Origin: an uncultured Acidobacteriota bacterium
GTDB lineage: Bacteria; Acidobacteriota; Blastocatellia; Pyrinomonadales; Pyrinomonadaceae
DNA length: 64,000 bases
Direction: 5' to 3'
NCBI GenBank assembly: GCA_937859595.1
Contig: CALMAH010000012.1
Coordinates: 1-64,000, forward strand
A program made the position numbers and the translations under genes. Of this stretch, positions 36,435 to 46,051 are shown one piece after another; within the stretch, counting starts at the first letter, position 1, and each line of letters opens with the position of its first letter. The notes under the pieces are model-generated. The model saw only the letters and a program-made list of their open reading frames with translations, did no database searches and was not told where the DNA came from.

Positions 36435-36941
36435 TCATTTCAATTTCGCCCTCAGTACATTTTTTGTCTGCTGTGTTCTGAAAGATCGCAGCCGTTTACG
36501 AAGCTCCGGCCTAGAGTTGGCAAGAATTGACACCGCCAGCAGCCCTGCGTTTTTCGCACCGGCCTGGCCAATGGCGAGAGTGCCTACCGGAACACCGGCA
36601 GGCATCTGCGCAATAGAGAGCAGAGAATCCAGTCCCTTCAGCGCCTTGCTTTCGACCGGCACGCCTAGCACCGGCAGCACCGTCTGCGAAGCACACATTC
36701 CCGGCAGATGGGCCGCACCGCCTGCCCCGGCTATGATCACTTCTATGCCTCGCTCCTCTGCAGACTTGGCAAACTCGAACAATAGGTCCGGCGTCCGATG
36801 CGCCGATACCACCCTTGTCTCATGCGCCACTCCAAATTCATCCAGCGTCAGCGCCGCCTGTTCCATCGTCGGCCAGTCGCTCTTGCTGCCCATGATGATG
36901 GAGACGAGCGGGTTCGCACTCTTGTCAGCCCTCTTCGCCAT
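36435..36941 (-). CDS. purE: N5-carboxyaminoimidazole ribonucleotide mutase
   Basis: 168 residues. PurE converts N5-CAIR to CAIR, the step after PurK. Motifs are [12 protein letters not shown] (substrate phosphate site), VVSAHRTPD with the catalytic His, and [11 protein letters not shown]. The C-terminal helix region has the usual [12 protein letters not shown] short basic tail follows. It precedes purK in a two-gene operon. Confidence 0.95.
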   Translation of the reverse strand: MAKRADKSANPLVSIIMGSKSDWPTMEQAALTLDEFGVAHETRVVSAHRTPDLLFEFAKSAEERGIEVIIAGAGGAAHLPGMCASQTVLPVLGVPVESKALKGLDSLLSIAQMPAGVPVGTLAIGQAGAKNAGLLAVSILANSRPELRKRLRSFRTQQTKNVLRAKLK

Positions 36942-37101
36942 AGGTTTGTATCACGATTCCGCCGATTTGTGACTCATCGGCCCGGCATTGTACACCGTCA
37001 ATATAGCAGATATGAGAGTCGCGTTTCTCCTCTGTATCCGCATAAAACGCAACAAAGCCGCCCGACAAAGCCTCGTTTGCGAAGGCTAGGGACGACCATT
37101 C

Positions 37102-37206
37102 TCATCCGCCGCCGTTGTTGAAACATTCGACCCACACCCGCTTAGGATCCGGAAGCAAAACGTGAACAGGAGCATTACATAGTGGGCAGAATTGCTCAGA
37201 CGTCAT
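37102..37206 (-). CDS. Mini-protein with CxxC and a third cysteine
   Basis: A 34-codon frame from ATG 37206 to TGA. The product starts MTSEQFCPLCNAPV and ends VWVECFNNGGG, with cysteines at 7, 10 and 28. The CPLC knuckle followed by hydrophobic strands and another Cys looks like a zinc-ribbon fragment rather than random translation. The start lies 36 bp past the kinase stop on the same strand. No good ribosome-binding site is visible, so it would depend on coupling or weak initiation. The remaining part of the 300-bp gap (36942-37101) holds nothing I can identify. Confidence 0.5.
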   Translation of the reverse strand: MTSEQFCPLCNAPVHVLLPDPKRVWVECFNNGGG

Positions 37207-37241
37207 TGAACTTTGTTCAATCCACGATGGCCGGTGCGGCG

Positions 37242-39449
37242 TTAAGCATGCGCGGCGGGGTATAGCCGTTCAAATTCGGGATCACCGTGAAGTATTGCAA
37301 GGTCGGGATCCTGACGCGTCCATGTTGCGTTTCGATATCCGGATTCCCATGCCTTTTTGATCGCGATCATGGCATCTTTTGTGTTATTCATCGCGCAATA
37401 GGCACACGCCGTATTGTAAAGGATCATCGCATCATCCGGCCGCAATGCCATTGCCATGTCGGCCTCGCGTTTTGCCTCTTCAAATCTTCCGAGCATCGCG
37501 TAATTGCCCGCCAGAAGCACCCGAACCCGAGCATCTTCCGGTGTCTTCTTGAGAGCTTCTTCATACACAGCCATTTCTCGATGGATAAAGTTCATCAAGG
37601 CGTCCTTTTTGCCCAAGGCGCCGAGAGCATTGTGGATCGGCATTACTGTGTTGTAATTCTCGCCGGCGTGCGCAAGCGCTTCCTCCATGATGTCAACGAT
37701 CTCCTGGTATCGTCCCGATTCAAAGAGAGCTCGTCCCAATAAATAGTACCCGCCCTCAAGGTCAGGATGTGTTTCAAGAGCCTTCCGCATTGTATCAACG
37801 GCCATCTCGTAGCGTCCCTCTGCATAGTCCACCCAAGCCTCGGCAAGTTTTACTTCAGGTGCTTCCGTACCTTTGGCACTTGCGATCCTCGTAGAGGCGA
37901 TCGCGCGGTCAAGCCATGCTTGATTGCGCTCGAAATGCCAGTAATACTCCGCGCAAACCGTCGCCAAACCCGCGTGCGCGAGCGCGAAATTCGGGTCAAG
38001 GGCAACCGCATTTTCGTACATCTGAAGCGCGAACATCATGTCCTGCCGACCTACGCGACGAGCATAGTTACGCCCGCGGAGGTAAAGGTCGTACGCCTGC
38101 AGGTTTTCGGTCGGTTTCGCGGCCAATGCCTGCTGTTCCTGAGGCGAAAGCGTTATGCGCAGGGCGGCGGCGATCTTCGAAGCGATCTCATCCTGCACGG
38201 CAAATACGTCTTCCATCTCGCGATCGTAACGTTCAGACCACAATGGAAAATCCGTAGCCGCGTCAATGAGCTGAGCATTGATCCTGAGGCGGTTTCCGGC
38301 TCGCCGAAGGCTACCCGTCAAGACATAGGACGCTCCCATCTGCTGCCCTACCTCTCCGGCGGTCACGGGCTTATCCCGATAGCTCAGGACCATTGCACGG
38401 GAAAACGTCTTTAGCCTCTTGATCTTAGAAAGTTCGGTCGTGATGTCTTCGGTGATGCCGTCTCGAAGGTATTCGTCCTCCTTCATCCCGCTAAGATTCT
38501 CAAAATAAAGGACTGCGATGGAGTGTTCGTGAACGGCCTGCGGAGCCCGCGTGCTGTGTATCGCGCTTGTCGTTTCGCCTGAATGGCGGCCGGAATCAAG
38601 ATCGCGCTTCAGACGTTTCAGAGCGGTTTTCATTTCCGTTGCGCTTTGAAACCGAAGATCGCGGTCCTTTTCAAGTGCCTGCCCGATTATCCGACCAAGT
38701 TCCTGCGGAAGCATCGGCTTGAGCTCGCTCAACGCCATCGGCTCGCGATTAAGAATGGAGTCGAATACTACCGCCGACGTATCGCCCTGAAAAGGCACCG
38801 TTCCCGAAGCCATCTGGTAAAGCACTGTCCCGAATGAGAAAAGGTCGGTCCGGGCATCTGTTACTTCACCGCGAGCCTGCTCGGGCGACATATAGGCAAT
38901 TGTACCCATCGTGGCTCCGGCTGAGGTCAGGCCGTCCGCGATCGCCGTCGGCACGTTAGATCCGGTATCGGGTTTCTGCTGGTCGATCTTTGCAAGCCCA
39001 AAATCAAGTATCTTTGCCTGTCCGCGTGACGTGATAAATATATTCGCCGGTTTCAGGTCGCGGTGGACGATGCCCTTCGAGTGGGCCGATTCGAGAGCGT
39101 CAGCGATCTGCACCCCGAGTGTCAATACCTCATCGATGTCCAGCGGGCCGCGACGAATACGATCTCCGAGGGCTTCGCCTTCGAGGAGCTCCATTACGAT
39201 GAAGTGCAGGTCGTTATCATGCTCGATCCCATGGATCGTACAAATGTTCGGATGATTAAGAGCGGAGGCGGCGCGGGCTTCCCTCTGAAACCTCTGAAGC
39301 AGACTTTCGTCGGTTGCCATCGCCGGCGAAAGGAATTTTAGGGCAACATGACGGCCCAGATTTGTGTCTTCGGCCTGATAAACTACGCCCATGCCACCCT
39401 CGCCAAGCTGCGAAGTGATGTTATAGTGCGAAATGGTCTTTCCGAGCAT
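37242..39449 (-). CDS. Ser/Thr protein kinase with TPR region
   Basis: 735 residues from ATG 39449, which has GGGAGG 7-8 nt upstream; the frame extends to 39473. The kinase domain (about 8-270) has the glycine loop GEGGMGVVY, K38, HRDLKPAN (129-136) and DFGLAK (149-154), so it should be active. A linker without a membrane helix leads to a FlgO/CadC-like domain (about 310-440; IAVLYFENLSG, LTGSLRRAG, QLIDAATDFPLWSERYD) and then TPR repeats (about 460-720). Architecture is typical of acidobacterial Hanks-type kinases; substrates are unknown. Confidence 0.94.
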   Translation of the reverse strand: MLGKTISHYNITSQLGEGGMGVVYQAEDTNLGRHVALKFLSPAMATDESLLQRFQREARAASALNHPNICTIHGIEHDNDLHFIVMELLEGEALGDRIRRGPLDIDEVLTLGVQIADALESAHSKGIVHRDLKPANIFITSRGQAKILDFGLAKIDQQKPDTGSNVPTAIADGLTSAGATMGTIAYMSPEQARGEVTDARTDLFSFGTVLYQMASGTVPFQGDTSAVVFDSILNREPMALSELKPMLPQELGRIIGQALEKDRDLRFQSATEMKTALKRLKRDLDSGRHSGETTSAIHSTRAPQAVHEHSIAVLYFENLSGMKEDEYLRDGITEDITTELSKIKRLKTFSRAMVLSYRDKPVTAGEVGQQMGASYVLTGSLRRAGNRLRINAQLIDAATDFPLWSERYDREMEDVFAVQDEIASKIAAALRITLSPQEQQALAAKPTENLQAYDLYLRGRNYARRVGRQDMMFALQMYENAVALDPNFALAHAGLATVCAEYYWHFERNQAWLDRAIASTRIASAKGTEAPEVKLAEAWVDYAEGRYEMAVDTMRKALETHPDLEGGYYLLGRALFESGRYQEIVDIMEEALAHAGENYNTVMPIHNALGALGKKDALMNFIHREMAVYEEALKKTPEDARVRVLLAGNYAMLGRFEEAKREADMAMALRPDDAMILYNTACAYCAMNNTKDAMIAIKKAWESGYRNATWTRQDPDLAILHGDPEFERLYPAAHA

Positions 39450-39698
39450 CTGAGACGCCTCCCTGTACCGCAACTAAGTATTGATCGGGTGTGGTGCTAA
39501 GTATATAGCCGCTGGCGCACATCGCGCAAACACAAACAAAGATTCCGTGGGCCGACGAGCTGAAACTGCACTCGTCTCATCCGATGCCGCAACCTACGCC
39601 GGTATCGAGGCTGCCCGGCTCACCTTTGGCCAGTCCTACATGAGTCGTAATTAATTATTGATAAAAGGGGTGGTTTCATTTGTTTGACCGCCGAAATG

Positions 39699-40802
39699 CT
39701 ACTCGCTTTTTACCTGCTCGATGGTCGGCGATCCATCCGGTTCTGACGTCAGAAGACGATATTTCTTCCTTTTGGCCTCCCACCGCTCACGAGCGAATTT
39801 TTGCATATCTTCGATCTTGTCCTTCTCGTCGAGGATCTCAAATCCGAGCAGAGTTTCGATGATATCTTCTAATGTGATGATTCCGTCCATACCGCCGTAT
39901 TCGTCTGCGACCAGGGCGATGTGCTCCTTGCCGTGTATCAGGTTCTCCCACGCATCGAATAACGTTGTAAACTCTGAAATGGTCAGTATCTCTCGCTTTA
40001 TATCCTTGAGCGCGAGTTTGAACTTATCTTCCGCGAGATTTTCAAAGACCTGCTCCCGAAAGACATATCCGGTAATGTTGTCGTGATGGTCCTTAAAGAT
40101 AGGTATCCTGGAGAAATGAAGGAAATCTTTGACCTTCAAAAATTCTTCGAGGGTCATGTCTTCGCTGGCGACCACTACCACCACCCGAGGTGTCATCACC
40201 TCGACCACCCTGATGCTCTTCAGCCGGATCAGGTTTTGTATGATCTTATTCTCCTTGTCGAGGAAGATGCCCTCTTCTGTTCCGATGTTCGCAAGTGCGG
40301 AGATCTCTTCTCGGCTTGTGGTAAGCTCAACGTCCTTTCGCGAGAGCAAACGGGTAAGAAAAGCCGAAACGAGTACCAGCGGGTAGGTTATAAAAATTGT
40401 CACGGTAATGGCCCGTCCCGCGATCCCCATTAGTTCACGGCTGTAATTTGCTCCGAGCGTTTTTGGCACGATCTCGGTAAGTACAAGGATCAATAACGTG
40501 AGGATCGCCGAAACGACCCCAAAATAGGCTTCGCCGAAAACAACAGTTGCCTGTGCCCCGACACCCGCGGCGCCGACGGTATGGGCTACAGTGTTCAGCG
40601 AAAGTATCGCTGACAGAGGCTTGTCAATATCGTCCTTTAGTTTCAGAAATGTCTCGGCAGAGCGTTTGCCAAGTTCGGACTGTGCTTTGAGATACGATCT
40701 GGGAAGCGAAAGAAGAACCGATTCCAGTATAGAACAGATAAAGGAGGTTATTAGAGCCGTAAATAGATAAACGAAGAGTAGTGTCATATGAACGGGCGTC
40801 AA
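39699..40802 (-). CDS. CNNM/CorC-like transporter with DUF21 and CBS pair
   Basis: 367 residues. The N-terminal DUF21 domain (about 5-180) has four hydrophobic stretches and the conserved TEIVPKTLGANYS. A CBS pair follows (about 200-325; VEVMTPRVVVV, ALVADEYGGMDGIITLEDIIETLLG). The usual C-terminal CorC_HlyC domain is missing; the protein ends with a short charged tail. Related proteins export Mg2+ or Co2+ coupled to Na+; the hemolysin label is historical. Confidence 0.92.
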   Translation of the reverse strand: MTPVHMTLLFVYLFTALITSFICSILESVLLSLPRSYLKAQSELGKRSAETFLKLKDDIDKPLSAILSLNTVAHTVGAAGVGAQATVVFGEAYFGVVSAILTLLILVLTEIVPKTLGANYSRELMGIAGRAITVTIFITYPLVLVSAFLTRLLSRKDVELTTSREEISALANIGTEEGIFLDKENKIIQNLIRLKSIRVVEVMTPRVVVVVASEDMTLEEFLKVKDFLHFSRIPIFKDHHDNITGYVFREQVFENLAEDKFKLALKDIKREILTISEFTTLFDAWENLIHGKEHIALVADEYGGMDGIITLEDIIETLLGFEILDEKDKIEDMQKFARERWEAKRKKYRLLTSEPDGSPTIEQVKSE

Positions 40803-40853
40803 AGATGACGCTGACGCCTGAAAATCGCGGATCTCGCTTCCGACTCGAATAGA

Positions 40854-40879
40854 AATGGGGGCCTACTTCCGCCCCCATT
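40854..40879. terminator. GC-rich hairpin behind icd
   Basis: AATGGGGGC and GCCCCCATT form a 9-bp stem with an 8-base loop just past the icd stop. The U-tract on the minus strand is weak (TTCTATTCG), so termination is probable rather than certain. Confidence 0.55.
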
Positions 40880-40897
40880 CGCTATAAAGCCACTAGC

Positions 40898-42367
40898 TTA
40901 CTGACCCTGGCCGAGACTATACCCAGGTTCGCCGTCGAAATTATATAGGTGCTCCGTCTTGATGAAATCAAGCCCTGCACCGGCCACGCGGCCAAGAAGA
41001 TCGATCACATGTTGATGCGTGATCGGATTCCCCGGGTTCTCGGACATGAAACGGCACCTCCAGTGGTCAACACAGAAAGTATCCGGCTGTCCTCCCGGAT
41101 ATACCTTTGTACCTCTGTTTGAGATCATTACGAGCTTTAGGCCGTTACCGTTCAGCTTCTCCACTTCGGGCCCTAACTCGTCGGCACCGCCATGATGATC
41201 TCCATTCCACCAATTCAGGAATACATCCACGCCGACCAGATCCTTCTGCTGCGGTTCACGGATCGTGTAGATCGGTTTGCGGCCGCCTGCATCTGCATTC
41301 TCGTCTTTCCTGTATTCTACCGGCTTAAGCGTATCGGGTTTCTGTCCCAGCCGAGCCACAACAGCCTCGGCAAACTCTTTCGTACCGACCTTTTCTTTTG
41401 AGACACCTTCCTTGAAAATGTCGTAGGTATGGACACCATCTTCGATGGTTTTCAGCCAAGCATTGTGTGCCGCCTCGGCAACATCCGGCTGGCCGATATG
41501 AACAAGCATCATAATCGAGCCGAGAAAGAGACCGGAGGGATTTGCAAGATTTTGCCCTGCTCGTCGCGGGGCCGAACCGTGAATCGCCTCAAACATCGAG
41601 ATGTTCTCTCCAATATTTGCCGAACCGGCCAGTCCCACCGAACCTGCGATCTGTGCCGCTACGTCAGACAATATGTCACCATAGAGATTCGGCATAACGA
41701 TCACGTCAAAGTTCTCGGGCGTGTCGGCCATCTTTGCGGCCCCGATATCGACGATCCAGTGATCGGCCTCGATCGAGGGGTATTCAGCAGAGATCTCGTC
41801 AAACACCTTATGAAACAGCCCGTCTGTCTGTTTCATTATATTGTCCTTTACGAAAGCCGTTACCTTCTTTCGATTATTAACTGTCGCGTATTCGAATGCG
41901 TATCTGACTATCTTTTCGCAGCCGGGCCGAGAAATGAGCTTTAAGCAAAGCTCGACCTGATCGGTTTGACGATATTCGATGCCGGCGTACGTGTCTTCTT
42001 CATTCTCGCGGACGATGACAACATCCATCACCGGGTGTTTAGTACGAATGAATGGATGGTAGGAAACGCAGGGACGGATATTCGCGTAAAGCCCGAGGGT
42101 CTTGCGGACAGTTACGTTCAGCGACTTGAAGCCGCCGCCCTGAGGTGTGGTGATCGGTGCTTTCAAGAACACTTTTGTTCGCCTTAGCGACTCCCACGAT
42201 TCGGGAGCGATACCTGCCGAGTTTCCGGAAAGATAAACTTTTTCACCAATTTCAATGGTTTCGATATCGATCCGGGCGCCGGCTTCCTTTATGATGTGCA
42301 GAGTCGCGTCCATGATCTCCGGCCCGATGCCGTCACCATGTGCGACCGTAATGGGTACATTAGACAT
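40898..42367 (-). CDS. icd: NADP-dependent isocitrate dehydrogenase, Thermus-type
   Basis: About 489 residues from MSNVPITVAHGDGIG (ATG 42367). It converts isocitrate to 2-oxoglutarate. Motifs are GDGIGPEI, the substrate loop LNVTVRKTLGLYANIRP, RENEEDTYAGIEY, and the metal and nucleotide region PNLYGDILSDVAAQIAGSVG plus FEAIHGSAPRRAG. A C-terminal extension of about 150 residues after the catalytic core places it with the longer Thermus/Rickettsia-type enzymes. Monocistronic between a VWA gene and a CNNM gene. Confidence 0.94.
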   Translation of the reverse strand: MSNVPITVAHGDGIGPEIMDATLHIIKEAGARIDIETIEIGEKVYLSGNSAGIAPESWESLRRTKVFLKAPITTPQGGGFKSLNVTVRKTLGLYANIRPCVSYHPFIRTKHPVMDVVIVRENEEDTYAGIEYRQTDQVELCLKLISRPGCEKIVRYAFEYATVNNRKKVTAFVKDNIMKQTDGLFHKVFDEISAEYPSIEADHWIVDIGAAKMADTPENFDVIVMPNLYGDILSDVAAQIAGSVGLAGSANIGENISMFEAIHGSAPRRAGQNLANPSGLFLGSIMMLVHIGQPDVAEAAHNAWLKTIEDGVHTYDIFKEGVSKEKVGTKEFAEAVVARLGQKPDTLKPVEYRKDENADAGGRKPIYTIREPQQKDLVGVDVFLNWWNGDHHGGADELGPEVEKLNGNGLKLVMISNRGTKVYPGGQPDTFCVDHWRCRFMSENPGNPITHQHVIDLLGRVAGAGLDFIKTEHLYNFDGEPGYSLGQGQ

Positions 42368-42472
42368 AGTTATATTGTTAAACAGTTTACAAATCTGCAA
42401 TTAGATGTAACAGAGCGATTTTATCCGAATCGGCGCGATAGGGCAATTAAGCCCAACACAGAATGCGATGGG

Positions 42473-43615
42473 TCAGTTGCGGTGTGGGACTACCAGCTTT
42501 CTGGTGGCTTGGACGATCAGCCCCGGACGTCGAGAGGTGACCGTAATAGTGCGTTCACCGCCCGTTTCACTTATTGGAAACTTGGGAACATAGGTTAAGA
42601 CATATGTAGCGTCGATATTGCGGGCAACAGACGCCGTTCTCGAGATCATTTCGTCGTAAGTCCCGGGCACGACAAACGTGCCGTTCGTGTTTTCCGACAA
42701 TACGAAGAGTGCTGCTTCGCTAGTCTCGAGTTCTGCCTTCCGGCGTCTCATGGTCTCCAGATGTTTTCGGTCAACAATAACAGTCGGCCCGATCTTGGGG
42801 GCCTGGGCACGTTCGCGAGCGCCCGGTGGAAGAGTTGCCGCAACCTCATCCGGCATGGCCTTTGGCGGCGGAGCATTTGTCACGGCTCGTGTGCGCGGTT
42901 CAATATCCACGGCCTCCATCCTCGTGTAAGTGATCACGTGGACGTTGATGTCAGTAGTAAGGATCTCCCGAAAGACCGCCTGTCGCGAATACCCGTCGGT
43001 AAAACTGTCGGTACCATCAGTTATCAGGACCAAATGACGATTGTCCGCTGAATTGGCTGATAGCAGCGCGGTGGCCATTTCAACAGCTTTGACAAAAGCA
43101 GACCTTCGGCCAAATTTTGTCCTCGATATTGCCGCATGCACCTTGTCTCGATCGGTCGTCCAATCAAGTACTAACTCTGGCGTGTCCGCATACTGCAAAA
43201 GAGCTATCGATGTATCGGCTGGCAAGGCATCAACCAGCGCACGGACAGTCTTTCGCGTTTGGTCGAGAGTTTTCATCGATCGCAGTTCACCGCCTGTGTC
43301 CATTACGATCAAAACATTAGCAGAGAGACGTCTAAGGCTGGCCGGTTGGTGGAGAATGTCGTTATCCGTGATCACGAGGTCATCCTCCTTAACATCCGCA
43401 ACGAATCTGCCAGCCGCGTCAAAGGCAAGTATGTTCACCTTGACCTCTTCGGTAACGATCACCACCGGCGTTTCATCGGGGTCGGTCGGCGGCGTGGGTT
43501 CCGGTTTCACTCTTCCGCTTTGTGCGCTGACGCCGACCACAAGCGCCGATAGCCAAAACGCTGTTAGGCAGGTTAGGGCAAAATAAGGAACTTTCGTGGA
43601 CCAAGGTTGCAGCAT
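42473..43615 (-). CDS. Secreted VWA-domain protein, acidobacterial VWFA-related type
   Basis: 380 residues. Signal peptide 1-31 (core LTCLTAFWLSALVVGVSA), a Pro-rich spacer, then a short beta domain VKVNILAFDAAGRFVADVKEDDLVI and a von Willebrand A domain (about 100-345). The metal site is altered: VLIVMDTGGELRS takes the place of DxSxS, so D is kept but the serines are not. The region ends TYVLTYVPKFP with VTSRRPGLIVQATR. This layout is the VWFA-related domain family common in Acidobacteria. Function unknown; probably extracytoplasmic adhesion or assembly. Confidence 0.88.
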   Translation of the reverse strand: MLQPWSTKVPYFALTCLTAFWLSALVVGVSAQSGRVKPEPTPPTDPDETPVVIVTEEVKVNILAFDAAGRFVADVKEDDLVITDNDILHQPASLRRLSANVLIVMDTGGELRSMKTLDQTRKTVRALVDALPADTSIALLQYADTPELVLDWTTDRDKVHAAISRTKFGRRSAFVKAVEMATALLSANSADNRHLVLITDGTDSFTDGYSRQAVFREILTTDINVHVITYTRMEAVDIEPRTRAVTNAPPPKAMPDEVAATLPPGARERAQAPKIGPTVIVDRKHLETMRRRKAELETSEAALFVLSENTNGTFVVPGTYDEMISRTASVARNIDATYVLTYVPKFPISETGGERTITVTSRRPGLIVQATRKLVVPHRN

Positions 43616-43637
43616 TCAAACCATTTGATGCCGGACA

Positions 43638-44708
43638 CTACAGAACCGGATGCTTTTCAACAAAATCGATTATGTTCCCAGCATAATCAGAAAACCGCGG
43701 ACATGCCAATCCCGCCCCGCTCAGAATCGAATCAGCCACGGCGGTATCGTAGTGTTGGGAGATAAAGAAATAGGGGACTCCCGAGTGCGGGAGGCCGGTC
43801 AGCCTCGGAGAAAAAGGGAGCATCAGCGAACGTTCGACGAGCCATGCCGGCGGCCTGGCCACAGATGTCTTACCCGTCATTTCGCGGGCCAGCACATCAA
43901 AGAGCTCAGCCGTAAATAACGGTTCGGGGTCGGCAAGGGCCACCGTCTTTCCTATTGCTCGATCATCTTCGGCAAGTGCTATCAGTCCATCAACGACGAA
44001 ATCGACCGGAACCAGATTTAGCCTGACCTTGTAATTCCCGACATTGAGCAGTCTCAAGAGCCTCGGTGCTTTTCTTAGGTAGAGGATCAGTGAATATATG
44101 CCGTCATATTTGGCTGTTTCGCCCGTTTTCGAATCGCCTATAACAACCGAGGGCCGGACTATCGTCACCGGAACTTCAGTTTTCAGTGCCTCGACCTCCA
44201 ACTCAGCGAGGTATTTCGTCTCCTCGTAGTGGTTTCTAAAGCCCTCTTGGTGGACCAGTTCCGTCTCGAGTATCCGTCCGGTTCGTTTCCCGGCTACGTA
44301 ACAGGTTGATACGTAATTGTAACGCCTTAGTCGCGGGAGAACCTTGCAGAATTGATTGATGTTCCGTGTGCCGTCGACATTTACTTCGTAGGCTAGCTGC
44401 TTATCTACTCCAAGATCGTATATAGCGGCCAGGTGGAAGACATCGGTCGTTTCCTCAGCGATCGCCTCACGGATCTCATCCGGGATGCCGAGGCCCGATA
44501 CCGAAATGTCTCCGACTACCAGAGTGAAGTTCTTTTCCGAGGATCCGGTCTTTTCTGCTATCGCTGCGATCCGGGCTTTCGCAAACTCGATGAAATTTTG
44601 CTGGACCAGAAGTGAAAATCGTCTATGTTCCGCCGCCAGCCGCTCTACTAGCTGCCCCGCGATAAATCCGGGAAATCCCGTAACAAAACTTGATTCAATT
44701 CGCGACAT
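43638..44708 (-). CDS. NAD(P)-dependent SDR, thioester-reductase-like
   Basis: About 356 residues from MSRIESSFVTGFPGF. The Rossmann start TGFPGFIAGQLVERL and the active-site YEETKYLAE (YxxxK) mark an extended short-chain dehydrogenase. The NAD_binding_4 region resembles the reductase domains that reduce fatty acyl or peptidyl thioesters (VFHLAAIYDLGVDKQLAYEVN, NYVSTCYVAG). Stand-alone members act on lipids or sterol-like alcohols. Substrate unknown. It precedes the VWA gene by 22 bp on the same strand. Confidence 0.9.
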   Translation of the reverse strand: MSRIESSFVTGFPGFIAGQLVERLAAEHRRFSLLVQQNFIEFAKARIAAIAEKTGSSEKNFTLVVGDISVSGLGIPDEIREAIAEETTDVFHLAAIYDLGVDKQLAYEVNVDGTRNINQFCKVLPRLRRYNYVSTCYVAGKRTGRILETELVHQEGFRNHYEETKYLAELEVEALKTEVPVTIVRPSVVIGDSKTGETAKYDGIYSLILYLRKAPRLLRLLNVGNYKVRLNLVPVDFVVDGLIALAEDDRAIGKTVALADPEPLFTAELFDVLAREMTGKTSVARPPAWLVERSLMLPFSPRLTGLPHSGVPYFFISQHYDTAVADSILSGAGLACPRFSDYAGNIIDFVEKHPVL

Positions 44709-44793
44709 AGACAGATAATTATTGGCGCGAAGAGATCTTTCCACATGTGGAAATCCGAACTTTTATTCGGTTTTCACTTTGGTGCACCGATCG

Positions 44794-45024
44794 ATGATGA
44801 CGACAAAAAGAGAACAAATGGAAAATGAAGGAGACTCGGCCGTCATCTCCGAACTTAATATCCCTTTGTGGTCCGTCATTTCTTTTTCCGGCGTCGAAAA
44901 CTCCAAGCTGACCTATTCTCAGGCGATCGAACTTCGAGACAAACTCGCTATACAACACATTACCGGGCTCTGCATCGTAACCGACCGGGCCGCCGGCCGA
45001 CTTCGTTTACGACGCCAGATTTAA
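44794..45024 (+). CDS. Small protein of unknown function
   Basis: About 76 residues counted from the ATG at 44794, with ATG 44818 (MENEGDS) as an alternative start. The central part reads IPLWSVISFSGVENSKLTYS and GLCIVTDRAAGRL, which has regular hydrophobic spacing and looks like a real small alpha/beta protein; I have a vague memory of similar acidobacterial small proteins. It is divergent from the SDR gene, and its 3' end overlaps the convergent quinone oxidoreductase gene by 18 bp. There is no ribosome-binding site of note. Confidence 0.5.
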   Translation: MMTTKREQMENEGDSAVISELNIPLWSVISFSGVENSKLTYSQAIELRDKLAIQHITGLCIVTDRAAGRLRLRRQI

Positions 45025-46020
45025 CACAACTTTGCCGAAACTCCGATTCGACGCAAGATGTTCATAGGCCCGAGCTACGTCATCGAACTCAAAATAGCGA
45101 TCGACCTCCGGCCAGAATGGGCCATTTAGCGAGAGCCCGGGCACAATCGACCTGCGAAATGAATCCATCGTCTCGCCCTTCTCTTCGACAGATCGGGACC
45201 TGAGCACCGTCCCCTTGATCGTAAGCCTCTTCGCAAGCACAACCCCCATATCGATCTGCGACTTTCGGCCCGCTGTCAGCCCGACCAGCATTATCCTCGC
45301 TTTCGGGGCCGCGCAGCGGATATTTTCCTCAAAATAAGGGCCGCCTACAAGGTCAATTATCACATCAGCCCCTTTCCCTTCGGTGAGCTCATTTACACGG
45401 CCTGAAAATGACGGGCCATTCGTCGTCGCTATCGTTTCATCCACACTCATTCTCGACATCGATGCCTGACCCGCAAATCGAGCTAACTTTTCAGGGCTTC
45501 GGGACGTACCGATAACAAACGCTCCGGCGTGTTTTGCTATCTGTGCGCTCGCAATTCCGACGCCCGATGCAATAGCGTGTATCAGCACGGTTTCACCTGC
45601 TTTGAGGCCCGCTTGCGTTACGAGTGCATCTTGTGCGGTCACGTAGGCCTCGGGAACCGCAGCCGCGTCCCAGGTGTCAAGATGGTCCGGCACAAGTGCC
45701 AACAGGCGTTGATCAACCACCAGGTATTCAGCCTGTCCGCCTCCGGCCGTAATTCCGAATACCCGATCATTGGCCTTCAGTTCGGCTACTCCTTCGCCGG
45801 TCTGAATCACCCTCCCCGCGAACTCCAAACCGGGGATCCGCGGATCATATCCTTCCGGCGGCGGATATAGCCCGCGAAGCTGGAGCAGGTCGGCCCGATT
45901 AAGCCCGGCATTCAGAACACGGACCAGAACCTCGCCCGGGCCCGGCGGCCGCGGATCGGGCACTTCCCGAACCTCAAGATTCTCCGTGCCGCCAAATTCC
46001 TTGATGTAAACCGCCCGCAT
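45007..46020 (-). CDS. Zinc-type alcohol dehydrogenase-like quinone oxidoreductase
   Basis: 337 residues of the QOR/PIG3 branch of the MDR superfamily. The N-terminal GroES-like domain has PGPGEVLVRVLNAGLNRADLLQ, and the Rossmann domain has ASGVGIASAQIAKHAGAFVIGT for NADPH. Zinc-ligand cysteines are absent, as expected for quinone reductases. PIG3-like enzymes reduce quinones or enals. It follows tolC by 31 bp on the same strand and may be the last gene of the efflux operon, perhaps handling reactive substrates of the pump (inference). Confidence 0.92.
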   Translation of the reverse strand: MRAVYIKEFGGTENLEVREVPDPRPPGPGEVLVRVLNAGLNRADLLQLRGLYPPPEGYDPRIPGLEFAGRVIQTGEGVAELKANDRVFGITAGGGQAEYLVVDQRLLALVPDHLDTWDAAAVPEAYVTAQDALVTQAGLKAGETVLIHAIASGVGIASAQIAKHAGAFVIGTSRSPEKLARFAGQASMSRMSVDETIATTNGPSFSGRVNELTEGKGADVIIDLVGGPYFEENIRCAAPKARIMLVGLTAGRKSQIDMGVVLAKRLTIKGTVLRSRSVEEKGETMDSFRRSIVPGLSLNGPFWPEVDRYFEFDDVARAYEHLASNRSFGKVVLNLAS

Positions 46021-46051
46021 CTATTTGAAACGAAAGAGTCGCGTCCCGGCT

